Below, in pieces: positions 32,168-43,362 of a stretch of 64,000 nt of DNA. Numbering within the stretch: the stretch's first letter is position 1; each line of letters begins with the position of its first letter. The translations under genes were made by a program, and so were the position numbers. Below the pieces are notes generated by a model, which was not told the origin of the DNA, did not search any database, and was given only the letters and a program-made list of their open reading frames with translations. Source of the DNA: Glebionis coronaria (taxonomy: Eukaryota > Streptophyta > Magnoliopsida > Asterales > Asteraceae); assembly GCA_025667525.1 (NCBI GenBank), contig CM046880.1, positions 599,325,452-599,389,451 of the forward strand, in the 5' to 3' direction.

Positions 32168-34096
32168 TTTTGGGTCGAGTCAGGCTCGTGACTCGGTTAT
32201 CAAAAACAAGCGCTCCTCGGGAGGCAGCCCGAGTATCTATCCTTTTATGTTTTAATCCCCTAAGTGTAGGGGGACTTCTATATGTGTTTGTCTTTGTGTG
32301 GTGATGTGATTATAGGGATAAGTGCACTCATGGAATTTTTGAAGAACCGTGCTCCCGTGTTATCCAAAATCCGGTTCTATCTCTCAACTATCGTGATTCA
32401 ATTTTCTTCATACTCACATTTGAAATTGATCACTTTAGTCGTCTCTTCCTTAACTTGAGTTAACCATCGTGCACAATGTCATAAGTGTAGGGGAAACTTT
32501 TCCCACATGCTTAAACATTGAGGACAATGTTTATCTTAAGTGTAGGGGGGACTTCTATCGAAGTTTCAAGTGGACTTTTCCATGAATATGCCTTCAATTA
32601 ACCGGAAAATCATATTTTTCAACATTTTTCAAATTTTTAATTAAGTTTGGCCATTTAGTTGTAATTTTTAAATTTTTATCGTTGCTTTCATATGTATATA
32701 TTCCGCAATAAAGTCAAAAATATTAATAAAGTGGGTAGCTAGTTTAGAAGTCTTTGACATATTAGGCCCGTTGCGTTTATTTTGACTCAACCCGAATAGA
32801 CTTATCTAAGTTTATTCTAGCTAGTATCCTTAACCATGTAGACCTTAATTGGTTTATTAGGCTAATTATCCACGAGTCTCATTACTTGAGATTTTAAATT
32901 GTGGAGGACGAGAAATGATAGAGTCAATTATAAGTCGGTATTCTTGCGCAAGCTCACTTGGTGTAATTATTTGCCTATTCTCCCATCACTTGCTAATAAT
33001 TTATCTGCAATAATTAAGGTCTTACGATTTGAAAAGTTACTTAGCTTCTAGCCCAAGATCGTTTAAAAGTTGCTCGGTAATGATAAGAGTTCATAGCCAA
33101 GGCATAACTTATGAAGCGGGGCGCGAAGATTGGCGAGTCCGAAAAGGCCCTAACAAGGCATGAGGATTCAATTTTATTGCTGAAGATCCAAGTGATGTGA
33201 AAAGCATTATTCCTAAAATTAATATGAAGGATCAAGACTCACGACGAAAAGCAATCAACTCCCATAAAGATCATGGAGAAGTCTATCCGAAAAGACCCTA
33301 ACAAGGTATGAGGATAAATAGATCTAAGTCCAAAAAGGAGGCGGATCGTTGTATCTCAAAATCCCAATTAGAGATTGAAGAAATAATCATGAAGTCGTGG
33401 TCAACAAAGTTGGAGTACCCCTCAAAAGTCTCCAAGTGAAGAAACTCTATTATGATGAGAAGACCATTATCTCAAGAACGTCTCTCGAAGATATGAAGTG
33501 TGAAGTACATGCCAAATATTGGCCCGAGAAAGGTCTCAAATCGTGAACCAAGTTATGCCAAGATATGAACTTTTTGATATCCCGAGAAGCAGTTTTAAGA
33601 GATTTTGTCCTTTAGCTAACTATTGATCAAATCGTCCTACTTTGCTTTCAGCCCTAATAAACTATCGAAATAAGTCCAAAAAATGCATCTTCATGATCAT
33701 TCTAAGACAAAAATAAAATATAAGAGATACACCTAGGAATAAGGGAGTTTAAGCATTTAATTAAGCCATGTGTGTAAGTGTTTGAATTGCTAACTTATAA
33801 TAACAATGATCTCGTTTTTAAGCTTAGTTTGGGGAACGTGAAACTTGAGGGTGATAAATCTTCGCAGCACAAAAGCCCTAATGTAAGTCATCGATTTCTT
33901 TACAAGTTTTTCCATGTAGCTATTTTCAAGTGAAAAGGGTTTTCTATCCCTTTGTTACCTTTGAAGTTTTATTTCTTAAATTTTTGTTTAGTAGAATTTA
34001 AATAAGGCCAAGGTTGATTAATTATGAGAAAAGTGTAAAATTGCTTTATCACTAAGCATTGCATGAGGGCATGGCAATGGTTAAGTGTAGGGGATT
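32168..34096 (+). other. Athila post-pol region without env-like ORF
   Basis: No frame above about 65 codons. A phrase like taagtgtaggggg(a) recurs at 32,267, 32,481 and 32,538 and again as the polypurine tract at 34,082-34,094. Athila elements often carry an env-like ORF here; this copy has only degenerate DNA, or belongs to a lineage without it. Confidence 0.7.
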
Positions 34097-35628
34097 TGAT
34101 AGGTGTGTAAACACCCATCCTTTTACCACTTAATTCGGGCTAAAACGAGACCAAAACACGTATTTAATATCATTTGTTTGGAATTATGCGTGGTTTTTGT
34201 GTTTATTGTGTTTTCAGAGCTAACCGGATGAATATTAAAGAAAACATGGGATTACACGGGTTTTACTGGAGAAAAAGACTCGAGATAAAGTCTATTGTCC
34301 AAGAGATGCAAAAGATTTGAAGTCACTGGGCCTATTCAAAGATTTATCGAAGAAAAGGACCAAAGATGGAAGATTTATATAAGTCGAAGAAACTCAAGTC
34401 TATTAAACGAAGAAATTAAAAGACGAGTTGAATTTAATCGACGACAAATCCCGAATCAGAATCGAAAACGGAAACTTTTCTGAAAAAAAACGAAAAGACA
34501 AGAAGAACGGGAGAAAGCCCACTCACCAACCAAAAGACAAGGCTATAAATAGCCCTCCCCTCACACATTTAGCTTAGTTTTTTTCTTCTTCCCCACTCTT
34601 TCTCTCTGTTCCGTTTCATCACCATCACCACTAGGGTGATTGGTGATTTTAATCTTTGTTTTCTAAATCTTGTTATTTTAATTCTTGTTTGATCTTGTTA
34701 AAACATTAATCATTCAATACAAAGTCTTGTTTAATCTTTCCATTTAATCTTGTTCATCTTCATCTTTATCTTCAAGTTCTTAAGTTTTTATTTTTCTTGA
34801 TTTGATCTTCAAAAGTTGTTGGGATTTGTGTTTTTGTTGATGGGATTTGTAGTTTATGGTTAGTAGAAGTTTTGTGATTGATTTATTTAAATTATTGGTG
34901 AAAAACTTGGTGATTTTTGGATTAAAAATAGTTTCCTTGTTCTTCGGGTATTCTTACTGTATCTGGGTTTCCAAAACTTCCGAATCAAGCAATAGTTCCG
35001 AATGAAGCTTAAACTTCCGAACGAAGCAAATGTTCCAAATGAGTTTGTCTATCAAAAGTTCCGAATGAGTTTACTTTGAAAAGTTCCGAACCAACTCTAA
35101 ACTTCCGAACCAACCCTTCATCCGGAAGTCTCAAAACTTCCGAACCAACCCTTCATCCGGAAGTCTAAAACTTCCGAACCAACCCTTCATCCGGAAGTCT
35201 AAAACTTCCGAACCAAGCCTTCATCCAGAAACTTCTGAACCAAAGCAGAAAGTTCCGAACCGATTTATTTTCCAAAACTTCCGGATCAGTAAGTTCCGGA
35301 TGAGTGTAAACTTCCGAACCAAGGTTAAAGTTCCGAATCAATTTTCCTTTTAGGTTACTGTTTGTCTGTTTTACTGTTTCTTTATGTTTATTGAACTTTA
35401 ATTTCAATTTTAATTTTAATCTTAATTTTAATCTTAAGTTTAATACAAGTCTTTGTTAATCATAATTAAAGTAATTGTCTTTGATTTAAATTTTCATTTC
35501 CACTTTTTATTAGACTAGAAAACGAAACCCTTTTATTTAGTAACCAAGAACAATCGTTCCACTTAAGACCAAGATCAATTCGAGAGGATATCGAGAGTAA
35601 AATTGAAGCTAGCAAAATCCTTGTATCA
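34097..35628 (+). repeat. Athila 3' LTR
   Basis: 1,532 bp; begins TGATAGG after the purine tract gtgtaggggatt and ends TATCA. Nearly identical to the 5' LTR, and retains ctagggtgattggtga near 34,632 that the 5' copy lacks. Confidence 0.95.
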
Positions 35629-35633
35629 ATGAG

Positions 35634-36638
35634 CATCGTAAAATTGGATACAGAGTTGCTTATGGATCTTTTGAGCTACTAGGAATGTGTCAAAAGTTCA
35701 TTTATGATGGTTGGAATGTTTACATTCCTATCTTGAAATAAAAATTTGTCATATACATATTCTTTTGCAACTATGTAAGTCATGGTTTAAGGGGAGGTTT
35801 AGGAAACCTTTAGGACATTGGGCATTCTTAAAATCCTCTTATCACAATCTTAGATTGTGTCCACTGGTGAGTAAGGGGTAAGAATTGTAAAATCTTTTTA
35901 CACCTTGAGGCACTATAGCATGCAAAATTTACGTACTTGCATGGTGCCAAGACTATTTGACCTAGCATTGGGATTGGTCGGTTAGGAGACTTGGTGTGAA
36001 TTTAAATTAAGATTACCTGGGAGTTACAAAGAGTTTATATGATATTACTTCAATTTGAAGTTTTTGAGTTAGCAAGGGACACTTAAGGACAATTATATCT
36101 ATCTTGTTACACAAGTGTGTGTGATTGGAAATTGCTTGCCAAACTCTGTTAATTTCAGAAAAAAAGTTATCTTCATTAGGGTAAACTTCTTTGTTAAGGT
36201 CTTTCTATTTTTATTCATTTTTATTTTTGGCCGCTGGCATAGTTTACTACCAACGCTGATAAGACCAATTTAGACGCTCACATGGCAAATTTTACACGTT
36301 GATAGAATATAGCTGTTGCCCACTGATGCTTTAATTTTTCCCTTTGACAAACATTGGGTCCTACCCAGTTGTTGTTTTTGACGAAAATTTGGGCCGTAAT
36401 TTTAAAGAGTTGGTAACTTTTATTTAAAGAAAAGAGATAAGTTATAAAATTTCAAGGATTTTCATCATTACTTTTTGAAAATAACTACCTCCTTTTTAAC
36501 CAATCGTATGCATGTACCTCTCCTATAAATACGACTCACTGTTTTAAACAGGTTAACTACTTTATTTTGTCTTCTAAAACTCTCAAACCTTCAAACCTTC
36601 ATTGTTAAAATCTCTCACAGTTTTCATACATAATTATC
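35634..36638 (+). other. SIRE region between pol and ORF3
   Basis: Resumes SIRE sequence after the Athila insertion. Mostly non-coding, with degenerate cgctgaca-like motifs at 36,230-36,330. cctataaatacgact near 36,523 is TATA-like and 115 nt upstream of the ORF3 ATG, so a separate ORF3 promoter is possible but unproven. Confidence 0.5.
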
Positions 36639-37284
36639 ATGGCACTAGAGTTTAAACCAGCTGGTGTGGAATTGGGATTTAGAAGTCAACATAATATGGT
36701 AGCTTACTTAAAAGCTAATAATGAAGTGCACCCCCAATACACACAGATGATTGGGTATTTGAATGAGTCTCCCTTAAGGTATGCTCTTTCTCATAGTCCT
36801 CTCATCCCTATCTCACACATTAAACATTTTTGGAACACTGTTAGTTCCAGAAATATTAATGGAGAGATTACATTAGTTGGCTCTGTTCATGGAGCTGAAT
36901 GGGTGGTTATTGAGGCACTGGTTCGTCAAGCTTTACAGCTTGACGACGTTGATGGTATAACCACCCTTCCCCTAGAAGAGCTAGAACGAGGGCTTCGAGG
37001 CTTGGGTTATGATTTACCCCCGGTTAGGCATCTTAACAAGTATACTAAACAACAATTTCCCCCAGCTTGGAAGTACCTAATACATGTCATCCTACAATAT
37101 CTTAGTCCCAAATGCTCCTCATTCAATGAAATCAACCATTCAATCGGGGGTGCTATTGTTTGTATTGCAAATGGGAAAAATATAATTTTTCAAAAATGAT
37201 TTTTGATGGCATGTGTCACAACAAGGGTAGCAAGATGACTCTTGCTTATCCTAGGTTTTTACAAATGGTTTTTGATATGCAAGG

Positions 37285-39994
37285 TGTGACAACCCTGGTT
37301 TTGAGGTTCGTCACTTAGTTTTATTTTGTGCTAGTTGCGTGTCTCTACGTGTTTATGTGCTTATTGGTGTGTATGGATTGTGGTTTGGATATCGTTTCCG
37401 GTACGGGGTACCTTGTGAATGAAACGATGTGTGATGATTTCATGTTCATGACTTCACATGGTAGTGACTATGAAGTGAGATGGTGTTATTTGGTGGTTCT
37501 AAGTATACGTATATGTATTATAGAAAATCGTATTTTTACGATTTACGGTTTAGCATTTAGAGGTCGCGGATGAGGTAATTAGTCATATGAATATTTTTCG
37601 GGATGGTTTTAAGTCATTTAGGACTTAGTTATAAAGTTTATTGCAAAATTTGAGATTTTTTTAAAAGTGTATATTTTACGTCTTTTACGGAAAAACGCGT
37701 AAATTTGACTAGTTTTACGGTTTTGTGGTTTTGGAAGCTTTAGGAGCTGAAATAAATTAAGGAAAATTAAAGTAATATTAATAACATAATATTAAATAAT
37801 AAAAATAAAAAAAACGAATTTAGGGGTGTTTGGGTCGGTTTAGACGCACCAAAGAAGAAAGAAAGAAGTGAAAAGCCCAAAACAGGCCCAATAGACTTGT
37901 AATGGGATTAGGGGGCCTTTAGGACTTAACCAAACCCAAATCATAACCATAATAATCAGGTTTTTAACCTCCATAACATCTCCTAGCCGAAATTCATTAA
38001 TGGTGGCCAATTAGGGTTCTTCAAAAATTAGGTTTTCTTCATCTTCTATTAATTCAAAGGTAAAACCTTCTTAACCCTTTTCATATTAAATGTTTTTAAT
38101 GTTTCTATGATCATATGATGGATTAGTTTAGGGTTTAATAAAAAACAGTATATTAATCCTATTTTAATGATTAAATAAATTAGGGCTTGTAATTAGAGGG
38201 ATTAGGGTTAATTAATGAGGTTGATTTTGTTAAACCCGTTTTTAAAAACTGGGCAGAATTTTGAGTCAATTGTTTTGATCATATCGGGAGTTCTAGGAAC
38301 ATTCAAGATGCGATCCAAGTATCCCTGGAAAGGTATTTGAAGTGGCTTTCCAATGCAAGAAACGAGAACTAAATTGGAGGTCCGGAAGAGGGTCAAAAAC
38401 AGGTTACAACAGTCAGAGGTCAAAACAGTTTTGAATTCAGCATGTTTTCTTTTTAAGTTTTGGGTTGTTTGGGGTACTTAGGGTTGCATTGGGATCTTCT
38501 CACGAACGTGAGACATGGTTTATATATTATAGTAAGTAGCTGCACTTGGGCTAAGGTTGTGGTTTAGGGTAAGACCCCTTAATGGTAACAAACTTTTAGT
38601 ACGTTTAAAATCAGGAAATCTGGAATGACAAAAGTAGATATATGTATATCAGGGCCTTAACAGTAGCTTTAAGGTTAGGTCAAGTGGGAGGTGTTAGCAA
38701 ACATATGTAAGGGTATGAATATTCTATTTACAGAAACCATGGGTATGTTTAAGTGGACGTTTGACTTAATGTTTTGAGACTTAAAAACTGGGACTGTTTT
38801 GTGTAAAATATGAACGGGATAGTTATTAAACTTAACCAAGTTAGGGACTTGTTAAGGAAGGGTAATGGGGTGATTAGAACTTAACAATGAGGTAATTATA
38901 TGGGAATAGGCTAGATGTCTATCATAGGTTGATGAGCCATCTTGGTGATTGGTTCGGGTATTGATTGTGTGTTTTTGGTTTGTTAGCTCATTGCTAGTGC
39001 GAGGACTTGTGAAGAAGCTATCAGGTGAGTTTCATAGTCCCATGTTTACTATTGTTTTTGACTTCCAGATGGGATGGAAGAGACACTGTGTTGAATTATT
39101 TTCTAAATTAATGCTGTGAATGTTTTAAGGTTTGAGATGGACTTGTGTGTACATTTATGTGATTAACTGCTATGTGATTCTTGTTTGTGTGTGATCTGGA
39201 TTGGAAAGGTACATAGGTGTATGGGCGCCTATGGGACCTATGGTTAATGATAAGGCGTGATGCCTTGGAAATTGTGATTGTTGGTAAGGCGTGATGCCTT
39301 GGAAATTGTGATTGTTGGTAAGGTGTGATGCCTTGGAAATTATAGTGTTTGGTAAGGTGTGATGCCTTGGAAATTATAGTGTTTGGTAAGGCGTGATGCC
39401 TTGGAAATTATAGTGTTTGGTAAGGCGTGATGCCTTGGTAATTGTAGTTGTTGGTAAGGCGTGATGCCTTGGAATTGTATTGATTAATTGAACTTGAATG
39501 CTAGTTGTTAATACATTATTGTAGCACATGGTCCATATGTTATTGTGTTGATGTTTGATATTCACAGCTTATAACTGTTTTAGCGTTGGAGTCTAAACCT
39601 ATGACTCTCACCAACTTTATGTTGACGTGTTTTAGTGTCTCTTTCAGGTGATGTTATGGTTAAGCTTGAGAACATAAGTGGCTAGGATTGGAGAAGCTTA
39701 GGAATGCATATAGAAGGAGAATCCCCGTTTCCTTCTTAGTTTCTTTTGTTTGTTTAATAAGTGGTATTGTTGGCACCTATATGTTTGTTTTGTTTGTGAT
39801 ATTTGATTGTCTTGGGTAAGAGGTAGGACTGTTACCTACTTACCTAGACTCCTGCATTGTTGAGATATTGTCATGACCTTCGTGTCACTATTTTTGCGAC
39901 ATTTCTTATTTCATATAGTTATCTCTATAGACACGCCATGTTGTGATGATATCCATACGTCGCGCCCCATGTTCCGCCATGGTGGGGTGTGACA
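37285..39994 (+). mobile_element. Solo LTR, 2.7 kb, inside SIRE ORF3
   Basis: Starts TGTGACAACCC, ends GGTGTGACA, flanked by the perfect duplication caagg (37,280-37,284 and 39,995-39,999). No internal retroelement genes are present. A second member of the same family is at 45,273-48,028, with shared ends and internal phrases such as catacgtcgcgccccat. It probably formed by LTR-LTR recombination of a gypsy-type element. It contains the 34-bp hairpin repeat array at 39,248-39,480. Confidence 0.92.
39248..39480 (+). repeat. Seven-copy 34-bp tandem repeat with hairpin core
   Basis: The unit runs from ggtaaggcgtgatgccttgg to attgtgattgtt. Each copy contains aaggc-gtgat-gcctt, a perfect 5-bp stem with a 5-nt loop. 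It lies within the solo LTR. The second solo LTR has at its corresponding place a different short tandem repeat (gcacgatccgtcctgag, about 47,240-47,345). Confidence 0.9.
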
Positions 39995-42469
39995 CAAGGA
40001 TACTGCAGTAGGGACCATGACCATTTTTATGAGGTCCCTACTCAAAAGAAAACTGTTTTGATGAATATGAACACCCCTTCATACAGACCATTACCACTCA
40101 CCCCATCTATGCTAGCTGTCCTTGAGCCAGCTGCAAACCCTCAACCACAACCAGACCCTGCACTAGAACAACCACCATCACCTCAACCCTTAGGCGCTGA
40201 CATTCACATGAAGGCACTGACACACTTATCCCCGACACTGACACCCTCAACCCTAACGTTGACATGCCTATTTCCCCCGCTGACATAAATGCTCCCCAAC
40301 ACCAAAATGCCCCCCACTCTACTTCATCCTTAAAACTAGACACCTATAGGTTGGAGAAGAGATAAAGGACTACTGGAGTGTTCTCCTCTAGTGGTCCTAG
40401 ACATGTAGCAGAGAGAACCACCACCACAAGTGTGGTTGGTGACATGGGTGGGGCTGGGACTATTGACACTAGCTTAGATGTAGGTCAAGACAGTCCCAAC
40501 ATCATTAGGACCACACTCATGCCCGATGAATCTCTATTGGGAGGTCAAATCCCCATGATGGAGGAGGGCAGATTGGAACCTTTATCAGCAATAGAATTGA
40601 CGGCGATCTGCATAAGCTTGCAAAAGCAAAATGCAGATCTTGTACAGATTGTCACATCACAAGACCTTGAACTCAATTCTTTTAGGGAGAGGTTGGTTAT
40701 TTTGGAGGCTGCTAATACTAGGAGAAGGCAGCTTAGAGTCCTTTCTTCAGAGGATGATTCTTACAAAGGCGAGGAAGCACCTACTAAGCCTGTGAATTTG
40801 AGTGATAAGGACTCACAAGAAGGTAGTTCTTATAGAAGAGATGTGGAGATAGCTGAGTCATTTTTAGGTTTGAAGGAGAATCCAACATTAGATATTTCTT
40901 TGGTTTCTCCTATGAAGCTATCAGTTGTGGAGATGATGACGCAAGTCACAAAGTCAGTCACTGACACTCAGTTTTTGAACGCTGACAAGAACAAAACAGA
41001 CGCTGGCAGACAGACAGATTTAGCTGGTGTATCCTAATCATCAGTTATCATCAAAGATGTGGTTACACAAGTATCATCAACAACTTTACCAACTATTGAT
41101 GTGCTAGACAAGGGTAAAGGAGTGATGATAGAAGAGAAGGAACCTAAGGATGCAACACAGATAAATTTTGATTCTATTTTAGCTGCGCAACTACAAGAGC
41201 AGGAGAAGAGGAAGCCTGCAAAGACTGCCATTGAGTCACAAATTGTGACTTCTTTAGAGTCAAAGAGTAATGAAGTGGGCAGTGATGATGAGAGCTCAAG
41301 TTCAAGTGTGGTGATACTTGAAGAGCCAGAAAAGTTAGAGTATTGGGAGGATGAACTGGCCAAAGAAAAGCTCAATCAACTCAAAATGCAAATTGATTAT
41401 GATATGCCTCAGGTTGTAGAGCTTTACTTTAAATATGAGGATCAATCATTGAATGATCCAAATACCTCTATGTTAGAGAAGATCTGGTGTTTAGAAGGGT
41501 TGTTGAGAGTGTAGAATGATCTCAAGGTAAGGGAACAGAACAAAGCCATCAACATTATGCAGCAGAACAAGACAACCAGAAGAGAGTTGTACTACAAGCT
41601 GTTAAAGTGTCATCAAGCTGGATGGACCTACAAAAAGCTCAAGAATCTTTATTTTGCACAATTAGAGTATTTGGAATTTCCAATCTAGGATGCTCTATGT
41701 AAAGATAAGACCTTTGAGCTGCTCTCCAAAGAAAGACAAGAGGAGCTGGAAGAGAAGTGGAGGATACAGAAGGTGTCTGTAGCCCCAAGGATAGTGAAGA
41801 AAGGATGCAAGCTAGGATTTCCAAAGCTTGATAAGGTGAATCCAAGTGAAGCAGTGTTAAAGAAGATCATGAAACTTTCACCATTGGAAGCTTCAGATAT
41901 TGTAGAGGTGGTGCCTTTAGATTTCAGAAACCCCATAATTAAGTATGAGGAAGATGCAAGTGGTTTCTGGGTGATCACCAGGGCTGTTGAAAAGGTACAT
42001 ACATTTACTTCTTTAATCTCTATGTTTGCAAGCTTGGATAGAGAAGACTTGGTAGCATTGTGGGAATTGATGCTAGTCAAGTATGAGGCTGAAGAACCTA
42101 CTTCAGCTAATGGAATAAAGATCTAGACAACATTCAATAGAATGGTTGTTCCAGATGAAGTTGATCCAGTATGGATGGATTTGGATGAACTTAGTGGTTT
42201 AGAATGGCGTTTGTATTCTGCTTCTGGTGTATATTATCTAAGTACTGTAAAGTTTGGAGAATATCTTTTGGTGATGGTAAGTATCCTCTGTCTCAAGATG
42301 TTTTGAAGAAGATGATATCCACAAAGTTAGAAGTTGACTATACCAATGATATTAGTATGGATTTTGTTAGATTTATTTATTCTCAAATTCAGAATTAGTT
42401 TGTTTTTGTAAGAATCCTCTTTGTATTTAGTTTTTATTCAGAAACTTGATAACTAGAGTAGATATCAAG

Positions 42470-42482
42470 TTTAGGGGAGGAT
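42470..42482 (+). promoter_or_regulatory. SIRE polypurine tract
   Basis: ttaggggaggat directly precedes the 3' LTR and would prime plus-strand synthesis. Confidence 0.8.
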
Positions 42483-42986
42483 TGTTGGGAATAAAATTAA
42501 CTAAGTCACTGGGACGCTAACAAGAAGAGATTGGACACTAACAAGAGTAAAAGAGGCGCTGACAGATGAACGCTGACAAGTAATATTTGAGCGCTGACAA
42601 AGATGAAGTCCAACCACTGATGGATTACTTAGTCTACAAGTTTTGTAATTCTAATAAAGATATAGTCGATATTGTATTTTCTATATTTAGCTTTACCTAG
42701 ACAAGTTGATACGTAAATTATTGTACACGACTCCTTGTGCTATAAAAGGAGGTCGTGGGGTTCATTGTTAGATATAGTTTTCCATACGTTTTACACTTTC
42801 ATTGTACGCAAGTTTCATCAATAAATCAAAGTGAAAGTTCGGTTTACATTGTTTTGTTTGTTCTTTGTTCTAAGTGTTAATTTCGCATAACACTTAGATT
42901 GTTGAATACACAAAGTTTCTCTACGTGTTATACTTGATTCATTCTTGATAACACAAAGCAAAATCGATCTAAGTTTGGAATCAACA
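42483..42986 (+). repeat. SIRE 3' LTR
   Basis: 504 bp, TGTTGGG...TCAACA, aligned end to end with 17,567-18,069 with about 30 differences by eye. Some fall in the cgctgaca motifs (two became cgctaaca or cactaaca). Confidence 0.95.
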
Positions 42987-43362
42987 TTCATAACGCGTTG
43001 AATTCTCTTCAGAAGCTCCACCACTTCAGGTGCAAGGAAACCGAAGGTATCAACTGCAAAAGGAATAAACACGTGTTGATTTTCAATGCATGCTTTTTCG
43101 CGTTTTGTCACTTTTCATGAGGCGGATTTCAAAGCAGCCTGACTCGCTGTAAAACTCCGGCTACTCAACCCCATAAGAGGAGAAACCCCAGTCCAATCCA
43201 CACACGCATGTTTTCCTCTAACCCATCCAAAAACCAAAATGTCCGTCAGTCTGAGTGTGGATCTTCCATCTAGCGGGTCATTCAAGAAGTTCACAGGTGC
43301 TTCTTTCTTAGCGGAGATCCCAGCATGCCTACATAAGTCAAAAAGAACGTCTCTAACCATAT
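42987..43362 (-). pseudogene. YLDDGT RT pseudogene, nuclease-like C-terminal domain
   Basis: Minus strand: codons continue from 59,382 and encode RDVLFDLCRHAG, then DPLDGRSTLRLTDILVFGW and KHACVDWTGVSP, then NQHVFIPFAVDTFGF and LKRIQRVMN, before the SIRE insertion. With the Cys/His cluster just before it (CPVCHKACLD and FGEHAVHC at about 59,425-59,480), the pattern D-x(about 12)-D-x-T resembles a PD-(D/E)XK-like nuclease, as in R2-group retrotransposons. A matching arrangement exists in animal RTs with a YLDDGT active site, as far as I recall. One stop-type break lies near 43,117. The nuclease assignment is inference. Confidence 0.65.

Larger units (their letters stand above)
24793..35628 (+). 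mobile_element. Athila-type Ty3/gypsy retrotransposon
   Basis: 10.8 kb, LTRs 24,793-26,301 and 34,097-35,628, perfect duplication atgag (24,788-24,792 and 35,629-35,633). The LTR ends are palindromic, TGATA...TATCA. The primer site tggcgccgctgccgg fits the Asp-tRNA-type priming typical of the Athila/Tat branch. Gag-protease and RT-RNase H-integrase follow, then about 1.9 kb of non-coding DNA where Athila elements usually have an env-like ORF. LTRs differ by about a dozen substitutions and one indel by eye (the 5' copy lacks about 20 bp near 25,325-25,345). This is the youngest large element here. It lies inside SIRE, in the same orientation. Confidence 0.95.
36639..42398 (+). pseudogene. SIRE additional ORF (ORF3, env-like position), disrupted
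   Basis: The ATG at 36,639 opens 186 codons (QHNMVAYLKANNE, HFWNTVSSRNING, LQLDDVDGITTLP, FPPAWKYLIHVILQYL), then a frameshift near 37,195. A solo LTR interrupts at 37,285-39,994. The ORF continues with a Pro-rich part (39,995-40,290), an acidic, coiled-coil-prone part (40,378-41,514; stops at 41,035 and 41,512) and a C-terminal part (41,773-42,398) with FTSLISMFASLDREDL and KYPLSQDVLKKM in shifted frames. Sequences of this type sit after pol in SIRE-like elements of composite plants, as I recall them. I see no signal peptide or clear transmembrane helix, so the label env-like describes position only. Function unknown. Confidence 0.75.
17567..42986 (+). mobile_element. SIRE-type Ty1/copia retrotransposon with nested insertions
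   Basis: LTRs at 17,567-18,069 and 42,483-42,986 flanked by the perfect 5-bp duplication ttcat (17,562-17,566 and 42,987-42,991). Order: LTR, Met-tRNA primer site, gag with two zinc-knuckle-like motifs, protease region, integrase, RT, RNase H, then a long additional ORF, purine tract and LTR. Integrase-before-RT order marks Ty1/copia, and the long third ORF marks the SIRE/Maximus lineage. Two later insertions lengthen it: an Athila-type element (24,793-35,628) and a solo LTR (37,285-39,994). Without them it is about 11.9 kb. The LTRs differ at roughly 30 positions by eye in 500 bp, so it is older than its Athila guest. Many stops and frameshifts make it non-functional. Confidence 0.95.
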
